DNA of 64,000 nucleotides from Lingula anatina. Taxonomy: Eukaryota; Brachiopoda; Lingulata; Lingulida; Lingulidae. The position numbers were made by a program, and so were the translations under genes. The notes beneath the pieces were generated by a model. It did no database searches, had not been told where the DNA came from, and saw only the letters and a list, made by a program, of their open reading frames with translations. The stretch is taken from contig NW_019775660.1 in assembly GCF_001039355.2 (NCBI RefSeq), positions 149,504 to 213,503 on the forward strand, written 5' to 3'. This document shows, one piece after another, positions 32,200 through 43,904 of this stretch; position 1 is the first letter of the stretch; each line of letters opens with the position of its first letter.

Positions 32200-34362
32200 C
32201 ACATAGAAGTGCGTTACTTCCGCAAAAAATGGCAAGCCGTTGAGGGAGAGCGGTCACGTCGTTTTTGTTGAGGTTTGCGTAACTGCATCGTGCGCCATTT
32301 TTGATTTTGAGGGCCGACGCGGCGACATTGGTGTTAAACTGTAATATATTCTGTTTCTCTCATTTTAGAATACACATAGTAACACCGGAAGCAGGATTAA
32401 GATGATTTTTAAAAGTGACTTAATCCCGCCACGCTCGGGCAAGCAGAAAAGCTACCCTTGGCTGAGGAATTTTGAAGTTGGTCTGCACAGAGTATGTTCT
32501 GGGATTGGTTCATTATAAAAATACAACCTTGTTGGGTCACATTGGTTACAGTATCCATCTTTGTAATTATTTATAAGTAAAGGGTAAACGGCACGCTTGG
32601 ATACATTCCGTCGTATGTGCGTGTAGGTCCTATCAATATAGCCATACTGTTTTCCAGAAAAATCACTTCTGCTACTCGAACATAAAATCAAAATTGACTA
32701 CATGGACTAAAGAGCTTTGAACTTTATGATTTTTCTAGTAAAACAAAGAGATTCGTGTCAATGACACCAAGCCCCTTAATGTGACATTTTGTTTTCATTC
32801 ACGGCGTCTTCAAAGCCCAAGATGCTAGATGTTGGCATCGTTCTTTATTTTCAACATATCGATTCTCTAATTGTTTATAAAATAAAACAAAGATACAGTT
32901 CAAAAAGGTGATTGCCCAGGGTTAAACAGATACAGTAAGAAGACTTTAAGTATCTAGAATGTCAAGAGAGAGACTTAATGTTGCAATAGAGCATTCCCCG
33001 GTGTTTATGAAGCGAGCTCTTCTTTCTTTGAATGTTTTTCTTTGTGCCGATGTCAGCACCATTTCCGCTACGTCCGTCCTCCAAGATCCCTATAGTGCTC
33101 CAAACATTTCACCTCGTCTTGTTTAAACATGAGCTGAAATCAAGATGGTTGTATAAAATATCAAGTCTTTAAAATGTCCAAGCTAAGACAAACACAAGCG
33201 TAAAAGAAAAGCCAATGTATTTAAAAACTAAAAAACCATAACACGACTAAAGTTGAAATATTTATTTATTTATTGCTAATTAATATACACATGGACAACA
33301 TGTACCTTAGATGAACCTTTTCCTATCTATTTATTTCTCAGAACGCACTTACATGTATTAACAATCGCGACCAAAGCGAACTAATGAACTGCCCTTTGCC
33401 ATTGATTGATGAGTTCTGAATGTCAATTGGGCAATTTGTCCTGGGCATTAGGCAAATAAAGGTGAAACTGCATTAAGCCGTGGTAAGATCGATAGCTGTT
33501 GTCGTATCAATAACATAAGTGATTGTTGTCAGTCAGAACACGCATGAGAGAGAGAGAGAGAGAGAGAGAACTAAATAGGGATGTTTTCCTAAAATTGAGC
33601 TTGGAGAGAGAGAGAAAAAGAGAGAGAAAGAAAGATGAGCTGAAACGATCTTGCCATATTTTGTTTTCTTTACACTTAATTGTTAAAAAATGAAACCGGG
33701 CAAAATAGTAGCAAATAGTAGCATCTAATTAGCAAACTGCTCTACCATATAGAACTACATGGTTGTATTTTGTCAAGCTTTGCTCGTAACTTGATACCGA
33801 CAAGTGCTGGAAGTTGATCAAGTACATATCACTCAGATACTCCCTTTTAAAATGGTTTAAACTGACACAGCGATTTGAAGTGAATGGCACATAATGGCAC
33901 TTGAAGCCTACTTCACATACATATATTTTTACCAGGTGACAACATCGTTTCTGGGCAAAACATCTGGCTGCGGTTCAGAGAAGTACGAATGGCCGTCGTA
34001 GAAAAATCTTTCAAAGATCGGTAAAAAATATAACATATTATTGTGATACTTTTGAAATGTGGGTACATAGAAAAATGTTCTAAACATCATGAACAGAAAG
34101 CAAAAGTAACGAGAAAGTACTTAATTATCTGAAAATAAAAAAGATCATTGTTGGACACCATCAAAATAGAAAATAAAAATAATTTTGGTTACATCAAGAG
34201 AAATGATAATTTGCAGCGGCTGTTATTAGAAGGATAGTTAAATGGGAAATGAGGGAAGGGAAGGCCAAGTATAACGTGTATGGATAACATAAAAGAATGG
34301 ACAAATCAAAAATAAAGCGAAAGCATACGAATGGCACAAGATCCAGAGGCATGGCGATTCAT
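32200..34362. other. Intergenic, no supported gene
   Basis: AT-rich, with a (GA)n run at 33547-33569 and purine-rich sequence to 33640. Short open frames only, with no recognisable domain, and no RNA gene seen. Confidence 0.55.
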
Positions 34363-34510
34363 GGTCCCGTATCTCGAAAACATCGCGCATTGCGACCGAG
34401 TGCAAGCGTCTCGTTTCCATAACTCGCCCATACTCGCCCCATATAATACATTTTAGTCTCTATGTGATATCGCCATTCGCAATACGCGATGTTTTCGAGT
34501 TACGGAGCCC
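34363..34510. repeat. Inverted-repeat element, family 5, copy 1
   Basis: Ends ggtcccgtatctcgaaaaca and tgttttcgagttacggagcc are imperfect inverted repeats, and the core ataactcgcccatactcg / ctctatgtgatatcgccatt is shared with 47350-47470. Non-coding, MITE-like. Confidence 0.68.
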
Positions 34511-34764
34511 ATGACAACCAACCTGTGATGATCATTACGACTGTATTATACTATAACTAATACAAGTTTACATTGCCAAAGTGCTCCAAATGTCTAGTCC
34601 GCTATAGAGCTATAATTTAAAATGTAATCATGGAAGTTTATATTACCAATTGTCAATTGCCAATTCTAAAACACGTGTATTAACGATAAGTTTAATAATT
34701 GTCCATTCAAGGAGCCACAATTTGATCGACAGTGGTGGCCACGCCCCCTACCACGGAAGAAGCG

Positions 34765-35058
34765 TATAAAACGCTGACATTGGGTGTGTTACTCGTCAGT
34801 TAAAACCAGTTGAGTGAGGTTTCACTAAGAACCCCTCACCCCCAGATAGACGCAGAATTTCATTTGCGTTGACATATTACTCTTTCGTCCTGTTTTGAAA
34901 ATAATCACCCGGTACAGCAAAACATGTGGACCGTGCGACACGTGACGATGCAACAGTATCATTGTTGCGGTTGGTAGAACCAAGTGACCAGTTCTACGTT
35001 TGTTTGACGGTGACTAGAAGAGGCAATAGACACTGTCAGCTACCAAATCACTGAATAG
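34765..35058 (+). promoter_or_regulatory. Predicted TATA promoter and 5' leader exon of GPCR 1
   Basis: TATAAAA at 34765-34771 is followed 33 bases later by an initiator-like GTCAGTT (+1 near 34798). The predicted leader runs to a strong donor AATAG|GTAAGT at 35058/35059 and has no long open frame. The next plus-strand acceptor with a gene behind it is at about 37533 (ttgtttcag), just before the GPCR start codon, so this is inferred to be the non-coding first exon of that gene. No transcript evidence is available to me. Confidence 0.5.
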
Positions 35059-35335
35059 GTAAGTAATTGGTGTTGTTTGTTAACGATGGAGTAGGTAAAC
35101 ATTAATATCCAAGTCATCAAACGTGTTGATTGACTGTCGCTGTTCTTAGCGCCGTGAACGATGCCTGGGAGATTTGAACACTACTAACCTGTTATTTTTG
35201 ACCCTGGAAGTATAAATGGGATGGAAATGTAACGAATCAACCGGAGGTACTGTATGATGTTTGTTAAATGGTGCTGCGAAAGTTATAATAATAATAATAA
35301 TAATACTGTCAAACGGTTTCAACGGCGTAATGTTA

Positions 35336-35503
35336 CAGGGGCGGATTTAGGCCGTCTTCTGGGTCTTCCGGAAGACGGTCAGATTTTCACGTTTACATTG
35401 ACGGGTATCTAATTTTTTCTGTTGGAAGACGGTCAGAATTGGAGGATGAATCAACATAGAAAATATGGAATACTGTCAGTAAATGGCTCTGGATCCGCCC
35501 CTG
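35336..35503. mobile_element. MITE-like element, family 2, copy 2
   Basis: 168 bp, inverted relative to 8192-8359, from caggggcggatttagg to ggatccgcccctg. It is flanked on both sides by tgtta, a possible 5-bp target duplication. Located in the presumed 5' intron of GPCR 1. Confidence 0.75.
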
Positions 35504-35509
35504 TGTTAC

Positions 35510-36451
35510 TTACGTCGCATGTCGTGGTAGTTACGACACTTTGTGGTTTAAACTTCTGCTCTTTTATTTAAAGTATCTGACGTAAACACAATTAACAGGT
35601 TTTCGTCTAGATAAAGGTTGCATAGGAGCTGGTTCCTCCTTTCTGTTACAGATTTTTTTTATGATGCCCCACTTTATGTCTTAGGCCCAAATATATTTTG
35701 ATAGCTCAGTGTCTGTTGAGTATTTCTGTTCCTAATAATTTAGTGTGGTTGTAAAATCTTAATTTGAATTGCCCACCACAAAGGTCATATACTTCATAAC
35801 TTTATTTTTAGTAACTGCTGTTCGATGCTGCTAGACCAACATTCCCCTCGCAAAGTGCACTTGTTTGGCAATCTACATTTGCAGTTTCTCTCTTGCGTAT
35901 TTACAGACATGTATTTTTTTTAATTATGGTCCTGAATAATTTGCTGCAACTGTAACTAACCTCAACTGTAGATCTATTGGATATTCGGCTGAGTCTGCTT
36001 TCCCTAGGGTAATGTTTGTCTAACAACTGGAGAAAGATATTACCAATTCGTGTTTTAACGTTTTTGAGAAAGGCGGGTTAAACCAGAAGTCGGTCCTGTT
36101 ATTAGCGTGAATTTTTCGCCCATTCCAAGCTGTTCATAAGTAGATCTTTTGATACAGAGGGGTAGAAATCCATAACATCGAACAAAATGAACTTTATTGT
36201 TTTTTTTTTTTTTGTTTTTTTTTTTTTTTTTGTTCTGGCATCCCTATTTATCGACACTATTTATCCCGTCACGCGAATACCGCAGACCGTAATAAACATC
36301 ATAAAGCATTCTAGACGTACTTTATTAAAAATGTCAGTGTGTTTAAAGATCTCCATTGTTTTAAACGTCCATTTGTTTTGACTTCCCTATATATCCTGTC
36401 CACGCTATTTAACCTGTCACGCAAATTACGCACACCGTGTATTTGTGAAAA

Positions 36452-36487
<36 letters not shown>

Positions 36488-37530
36488 CAAAATTTTGAAT
36501 ACTGACGGAGCTCTTAAAACTCATGTAATAATAAAATAACAGTAATGATAATAATCAAATCCTGATTCCTGATATGTGACGGTTGACTTCATATGGGCAG
36601 TTGGAAAGGACGAGAATTTGAGGGAAACCAGTCATTTGTCACTGTGCAATTGCATTTAACATGTTTTCCATAAAAAATGTGTGATTTCATTAATAGCTAT
36701 TTAAGATATACATACCGCACAAAGACATTTGGGGTAAATCTCAAATGAGACGAATAACTGATTTTTACGATTTTCCCGATAAAAGATGGTTTGCTTTTTA
36801 AAAATGCAACTGAAAATTTCTAACAGCGTAGTGTCTTGGACCCTTGATATCCTGACTTTATATAAAACATCCAATATTGCCATGTTTACTTCACTGAAAT
36901 TAAAATAATTTGAAATACATTACGCGTCACAGCGTTGTCACTCGACCTCTACACGCTAAGCGGCCCATTTGCTGTCTATGACATATCAAGGAATCGATCC
37001 CCCCTCCCCCACGCCCCCACCACCACCACATTTTATTACCCTGTCACATAGATTTCCATGCTCCGGCATTACTCACTAGTTCGATTTTTAATGAAAATGT
37101 ATTCCGCGCATTAAACTGTAATAGATACGCTGGAATTGCGTTTACACCACTCGACTTTCTCTCTAGAGATCCAAAACATGTTCAGATGATACGTCCCAAT
37201 TGTTCGATGAAATCAACAGTAAAATCATGCATACATCTGGAGGCCTATGTCACATTTGAAGACAAATGCTATGCTTGCATTTGCTAGTGAAAGCCGAGTT
37301 TTAAGGTAATACAGTCAACTGATACGTACTGAATATATACGATTTCAGCTCTCCCTTCACACACGGTCATGTGGTACACTAAGCAAAACTACAGTAAGTG
37401 CACGAATGGTTATGCATCTTTTTGGCTCTGATTATTTTGTAAACATTGACAAACTGTGTGCGTAGTAAGACATCACTTTCCCACGCACTGCGATCATTAT
37501 CAAAAGTAAAGCTTTTCGTTTTTTGTTTGT
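35510..37530. other. Presumed 5' intron of GPCR 1, no gene seen
   Basis: AT-rich, with T runs (36199-36231), (AT)n (36471-36487) and a near-repeat pair of cctgtcacgcaaattacgca-like sequence at about 36270 and 36417. Ends at a pyrimidine-rich acceptor near 37533. Confidence 0.5.
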
Positions 37531-37613
37531 TTCAGAGGCGATTTGTTTCACTGAGGACGGGTCACGTTCGCTATAGCTTCAACGCAGATTCAACATTCCA
37601 AATATATACAAGA

Positions 37614-39709
37614 ATGACATCAACTACCAACGGTGGAGACCAGAACATCTCTTCATTTACAGCTACTCAGTCAACAATACTGTCTGATTTCACAACTCAT
37701 GTAGCAAACGCGTTCACAGAAAACTTGACAGACCATTTCTCTGCGTCTTTGAGAAATCAAACTAGTAATTATGACGTCTCACAAGAGTATCCCCACGTCA
37801 ACAGCACATCTAACGACTTTATGACATCATACCCAATGAACATGACGTCACAGCCCGCGTATGAGACGAGCCCACTACTTCTCTATAATTTCATCGTTGG
37901 CGTCTTTATAGTGGGTATCATAAGTCTTGTAGGCGTGGTGGGCAACATTCTGTCGGTGATTGTATTCTCCGTGGATAAGGATCGATCTTCTTCCTTTGAG
38001 CTTCTCCGGGCTTTAGCCTGCGTGGACGGAAGCCTGTGCGCCCTGCAGTTCGTCCATTACATCATTCCAAATATCTATCCTTATACAGGTAAGTGATTGC
38101 GATCTCGATTTACAACACACATGCGCGTGCACGCGTGCAGGCACTGCTACAGACACACTCACTGTGGCACACGTATGCACACACAGTCTGACTCACACAT
38201 ATTTTAAACGTTTGCAAATCCATGTTTGAACGCTATGTCTTCAAAATAGGAGTATGAATATAGCATTTTCCAGAGTTATGCGCTACAGAAAAGGGGAAAA
38301 TACCTTTGTTTCGTATACAAACAATCTGTAAGGAGAAAAAAAGTTGGGATGCACTCTGCCCACCCACTCTTTGTCTTAATGTTATGGGTGAAGGAAGGGG
38401 AGGCGAATATTTTGTACTTTTTAATGTCACCATTCATTTAATTTGGAGATTGTGCAGTGTATTTTTTTATCGCCAAGCAACATGTAGATTCCTTGTGGTT
38501 GACAGTGTATGAAGACAGTTCATTCAGTAATGGTGTTTGTGTGCATCACAGCACAGGCCGTTGACGCAAACTTGTAGTAATGAACTGGAAAGCAATTCCA
38601 ATCAAGATTTGCCATTTGAAGAATTGCAATTGCAATGGCTCCATGTGTCAGAAGTCCACCAGAGGACGTGTTTGTGCTTGCATGACATTTGATCTTAACA
38701 CCGTACCAGCTAGAAGCTGGCACTAAGCCATTGTTCGGGCAAGTTGTTGACTTATCTCGGTTAATGTGTGTGTATGTAATGGACAATTAGGCCAAATATT
38801 AGCACGGAAACGTAATTGATAAACTGGGGTTTTAATGATCGCCTTTTCGAGACTTAATTGTTCCCCATAAAGCTTAATTTTAATTTATATGTGTGCAGTA
38901 GTTGGAAATTGACGAAATATTGTATCAGAATGTATTTTATAGACCATTTTGTTAATTCAGTACCATATTTTTTGCTTTTGAGCTTTCCCAAAGGATCTCA
39001 AATTTTGCTCTATTTATCACAACTGATGTAATAAATGTCATCATATAATACTCACAAATCACAGAATATTTTTATTTTGATCACAGTCTTCTCCTATTAT
39101 CATCTATGGCATTACCGACCGGATGGCCTTGTGGTTAGAGTGTCCGCCTCCGGAGCGGGAGGACGTGGGTTCAAAACCCGTCCGGGGACATACCAGTCCT
39201 TTGTAAACGGTACCTGTTGTCTCCCCGCTTGGCACTCAGCACTAAGGGGTTGAAGCAGGGGCCTGGTCAGGCAGTGCAGAAATGATATATTAGCTATGAG
39301 CGCCTAATACGGCAGCCGAGCGGTATCCTCCCCAGGGAGGTGAGACCGTCTACGGAGTGCACCAGTGCAAAAATGACCAGGCTTCTTTGACTTGAATATT
39401 TATTTCATTTAAATAAATTACATAATTGTATAACTTCAACCTTCGGGTTGCGATTTTCCAATGAAGATTATTATTATTAATATGAACAATACGTAAACAC
39501 TGATATGTAGAATTATGATCACAATGTATATGAGTGTCTTACTTCGGTATTTACATGTTTTTTACAAAAAATAAAAATCAAGAGAGAAAAAATAGTAAAA
39601 TAGTTATTTCCAATTAATGGATGATATATCATAATATATATTCCAGGTTATGAGTAACTCCTGTTGAGGTTTAAACTGTGCGGTGTTCCATATTTACATA
39701 TTTTGTACA

Positions 39710-39742
<33 letters not shown>

Positions 39743-40772
39743 CAAATATAGAAGAAATAATGAAATAGTTATTTCTGTTGGCTGATATTTCGTTATATAT
39801 CTTGGCTTTACGTTTCCAGGCTACCTGAAATGGTACATGGACATGAATCCGACCATCATGCGCTACTCCTGGCCCACTGGGTACATTTTTATGACTGCCT
39901 CCAACTGGCTCATCTTGGCTGTGGCCGTTGACCGTTATAACGCCGTCTGCCGACCATTTCTCGCCAAAGAGCTCTGCACAGTTCGCCGTGCGAGAATAAC
40001 CATTGCTATAATAATGGTTATGTCCGTTATTTTCACCATTCCAAAATATTTTGGTGCAAAAATGATAGGACAAGTGCCCTGTTTGGATAACCAAAATGCA
40101 TACTGTTTCTACAATATTCTCATCGACAACATTTGGTACCGTTTGGGGTACAGAGTTGTCCTTCATCTACTATTTCTGTACGTTGTTCCCGTGATTATCC
40201 TTGTGTTTGTGAACGTTAACCTGTTACGAGCCCTGAAGAAGGCCAAGAAGAGGCGACAAACGATGACCAGACAGGACACGGCAAACCGCAGCTTGACCCG
40301 CTCCCTTATCGTCGTCATTGGCGTTTATCTCGCGTTTGCAACCCCGACGCTCTTGTCTCAAATTCTTCTCGCATTCCGTCAGTTCTTCGACCCCCGTGTA
40401 CTGAGCTACTACCAGTACTACTTCACGATGAACCTCGCGCTTTTGGTTTTCAACTCGGCTGCCAATTTTTTCATCTATAGCCTCATCGGAACTCGGTTTC
40501 GGACTATCTTGTTCAGAGTCCTGTGCTGTTCCTGCAATAAGTTCTCTAAGGTATGCCATCACGGTAATGCGTCCTCGGCCAAAGGTTCCTCAGGAAATGC
40601 TTTTTTGGAGAAAGAGGGGACGAAAACTAAATCGTCGTCCTCCGATGGAATAGATAATCCGATTTGTGCTGTGAGCGCGAAAGTTGACGGAAAAGACCGA
40701 TGTGACTCCGAAGGGACCGGAAGTGTTGACAGATGGATTCCGGTTAGTGTCGCAACAGATCCCGGTGTGTAA
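37614..40772 (+). CDS. Rhodopsin-class GPCR, peptide (FMRFamide-like) receptor type
   Basis: Two coding exons (37614-38088 and 39820-40772) join in frame (ACA G|GC TAC) into 475 aa. The start is the first ATG after the acceptor near 37533. A Thr/Asn-rich extracellular N-terminus of about 88 residues has NxS/T sites at 11, 37, 48, 63 and 76. TM1 (about 91-118) has the GN motif (VGVVGNILSVIVF), TM3 ends in the intact DRY at 196-198, and TM7 has NSAANFFIYSLIG in place of NPxxY, as in FMRFamide-receptor-like proteins. The usual Cys at the top of TM3 is absent, although loop 2 has two Cys. The cytoplasmic tail has CCSC (possible palmitoylation) and is Ser-rich. The class is clear; the ligand is a guess from family resemblance. 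Confidence 0.88.
39117..39480 (+). mobile_element. tRNA-derived SINE
   Basis: The head folds like a tRNA: A box tggccttgtggttagag (about 39124-39140), anticodon loop ctccgga giving CCG (Arg-like), B box ggttcaaaacc (39169-39179) and matching ccggatgg...ccgg acceptor remnants. A roughly 200-bp body follows, then a caaccttcgggttgcg hairpin and a (ATT)n tail. Length and layout fit a Pol III SINE inserted in the GPCR 1 intron in sense orientation. The missing CCA and long body argue against a real tRNA gene. Confidence 0.85.
39714..39740. repeat. (AAT)n microsatellite
   Basis: Nine AAT triplets about 80 bases upstream of the GPCR 1 exon 2 acceptor. Confidence 0.9.
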
Positions 40773-40909
40773 ATGTGTGAAAGCAGTGAAAAACGAAACA
40801 GAATATTTCATTTGTGTAAATGACTCTATTTAACTTGTGTGTTTTTCCCCACTGAAAAACTACATGTCATGCAGTGATGTCATTGTGTTTACCTAAGTAC
40901 GCTTTGTAC

Positions 40910-41102
40910 CCGGTGTGACAGGAATGGACTCCCTAGGAATGGAAGTCCGGGCTCCCATATAATAAGTACAGGTTAGAGTCAGTTGGAGTATTGGGGTCAA
41001 TATATGGGACGAATGTCACCTGTACAAAGTAATGGGAAGCGGACTACCGGTACAGTTCCTAACGGATTGCCATTCCTGAGACTACAATTCCTGTCACACC
41101 GG
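40910..41102. mobile_element. MITE-like element, family 1, best-preserved copy
   Basis: Inverted ends cggtgtgacaggaat and attcctgtcacaccg; core ggaatggaagtccggg, tatatgggacgaatgtcacc. It lies about 140 bp past the GPCR 1 stop, possibly in its 3' UTR. Other copies are at 1845, 7651 and 45928. Confidence 0.78.
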
Positions 41103-41640
41103 ATCACGGATCATCACAAATATTTCATCCCTTTAAAATTACCCCATTTCTGGCCTGTCCGAAAGATAATTGTCGAAATCCATTTATCTATCGATTTTTT
41201 TAGTTAGGCTGGTGACAAACAGACAGGCAGTCGGTCACATTTAGACAAATGGCGGTGAAAACTTCTTGCTAGAGGTAATAAACACAAGGATTATTATTTA
41301 TTTGATTTATGTTAAAATCACAAGTTTAATTGGTGCTTATGGGTCTTTTCCTCTCACAAAACCTATCTATTGTGTAACATGTGGATTAGCTAGAGAGCAA
41401 ATATACCCGTGTGTCATTTAGTGCCCAATAAATTTAAGATGTATACGGCATATTTTAATAAAAGGCAATTCAAAACACTTTTCTTTGCTATAGCTTTTCA
41501 ATTTGTGTATTTCTTAAAATCGTCTAAATTTCAACAATCACCAAGAGCAAAGCAACATACAATGAACAACAGGGCAAATTTATATTTGATCATGTCGCAC
41601 GTTGATTTTGTTCCGATTTTGTCTTTGTTTGTTTTAAGTT

Positions 41641-43867
41641 CTAGAATTTCGTGGCATAAACGTGGTCTCCAATACGAATTGTTCCCAATTTATCGATACC
41701 AAGACTTATGGACAACGCCGGCGATCTATCTCCCCCAGGCACCAGACGGTAACTGAAACGAGAAAAGACATCGTGAGATCATTTGACATTTGTTGTCTAA
41801 AATAGGCAGACCTACAAATTTATAATATTATCATTATCATTATCATTTTAATTGACCACAACAATTTTTGCATGTTTTAAAGTAAGAAGATGATTTATCA
41901 AAATAAATACTCTGCGTGCCGACCATATCAAGCTGAAAAACGTTTCCGGGCGTTTAATTTATGAAGCACAAATCAGAGTACATGTAACACCCAAGTACGG
42001 TTAATGTTAAAAATGAGAAATAAACGAATGCCAAACAACGGTCAGCATCAAACAAGACGTCCCTTTTTCATCACCTCTTTCATAAAATAAGAACAAAATT
42101 TGAATGTTCATTAAAAATTATAATGTAAATAATCTTGCAATCATGTAAGCAGACTGATTAAAGGGTTGGATGATTACAATATATATTCAAGGGAATAAAA
42201 AATACAATACAGGTGAAAAAGCGTCACCTCCTCAGTGTTCTCAAGGGCTCCATATTTTCCCCCATCTCTCCTGTATCTGGGTCTACCGTGGTCAAGATGC
42301 ATTTCAGCGTCTTTTTCAAATTTCGGAATTTTGTCTGCTGGCCGATGTATATCTCACACCAGTTGTCCTGCAGAAAAAAATCGTGAACTTTTAAAAGAAT
42401 AATTTTCAAAACAACATGGGCTACATAAGTTAGACAAGCACTGAAAAGAGACCAAATTGATAATGTTGATGGTCCATTGCGGTCGATATAATGACTGTAT
42501 AATCTATCTATATCTATTCTGTGACATGACTGTTAAATGCACAGGTATAAAAAAACGTACCTCTTCATAGTGTAGAACAGTTTCATTAGCTATGTTATTA
42601 TAATAGACTTGTGAAGATTCTTTTGTCCATAGCTATTTTGGTCAGATCCCCCCCCCCCCCNAAGACGTCCCTTTTTCATCACCTCTTTCATAAAATAAGA
42701 ACAAAATTTGAATGTTCATTAAAAATTATAATGTAAATAATCTTGCAATCATGTAAGCAGACTGATTAAAGGGTTGGATGATTACAATATATATTCAAGG
42801 GAATAAAAAATACAATACAGGTGTAAAAGCGTCACCTCCTCAGTGTTCTCAAGGGCTCCATATTTTCCCCCATCTCTCCTGTATCTGGGTCTACCGTGGT
42901 CAAGATGCATTTCAGCGTCTTTTTCAAATTTCGGAATTTTGTCTGCTGGCCGATGTATATCTCACACCAGTTGTCCTGCAGAAAAAAATCGTGAACTTTT
43001 AAAAGAATAATTTTCAAAACAACATGGGCTACATAAGTTAGACAAGCACTGAAAAGAGACCAAATTGATAATGTTGATGGTCCATTGCGGTCGATATAAT
43101 GACTGTATAATCTATCTATATCTATTCTGTGACATGACTGTTAAATGCACAGGTATAAAAAAACGTACCTCTTCATAACAACCACAGTCTTTCACCACCA
43201 TATTGGGCCTGAAGTTCAACACACCCGCTTTCTTACAGTTGTCGGGCAGCCGGGAATTAACATCAGCAATGGACGCCTCGGACAGCAAACTGTACGGTGC
43301 CCAGTCCGGGAACGCTGACTGGAATGTTAATTATAGTGAATCATTTTAAGGAGCGTTATTATATAATTAACAGTTTACATGCACGTGTTCTCTTCCCGAG
43401 CTTATTGGTTTGGTTTCATATTTTGGCAACATAAAAACGTTAATCAATTATAAATGAATTTTCCTTTTACGAATCCTTGAACTTGGATGACGTATCACAA
43501 TTTTCGAGAAAATTTAATATGGCGGGAAAATCCCAGATAGCATGGACTTAAAAAGTGTGAAGTTATAGCAATGTACGATGTACCTACCAAGTCACTGTCT
43601 TCAGGTTTGGCCAGCAAGGGTACGGTTAGCAATGGCGGACTTTTGTTGATCTGCCTCCGAGTCACCGTAGGATGGGCATAGACAAGTCTGCACCCTGGTT
43701 TCTTGAGATAAGCACTGAACCAAGCGCTGGCTTTACTGCAGCACTCCACAGCCTTCACGGCATCACCGAATAAACTGAAAAGAAAAGTTGTTCCTGATAT
43801 TTTCTTTGAAAGCGTATCTCTCTTTCTCTCTCCTCTCTCTCTCTCTCTTTCTCAAACACACACGAGC

Positions 43868-43904
<37 letters not shown>

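Noticed and set aside
39117-39190. A functional tRNA-Arg gene
   Set aside because: Acceptor and T-arm pairing are imperfect and the sequence continues into a repeat body with a trinucleotide tail, which fits a SINE.
42228-42975. True tandem duplication of mARC exon 5 (mutually exclusive exons)
   Set aside because: Intron sequence is as identical as exon sequence, the junction has poly-C and N, and the left copy includes a fragment of exon 4; assembly error is more likely.
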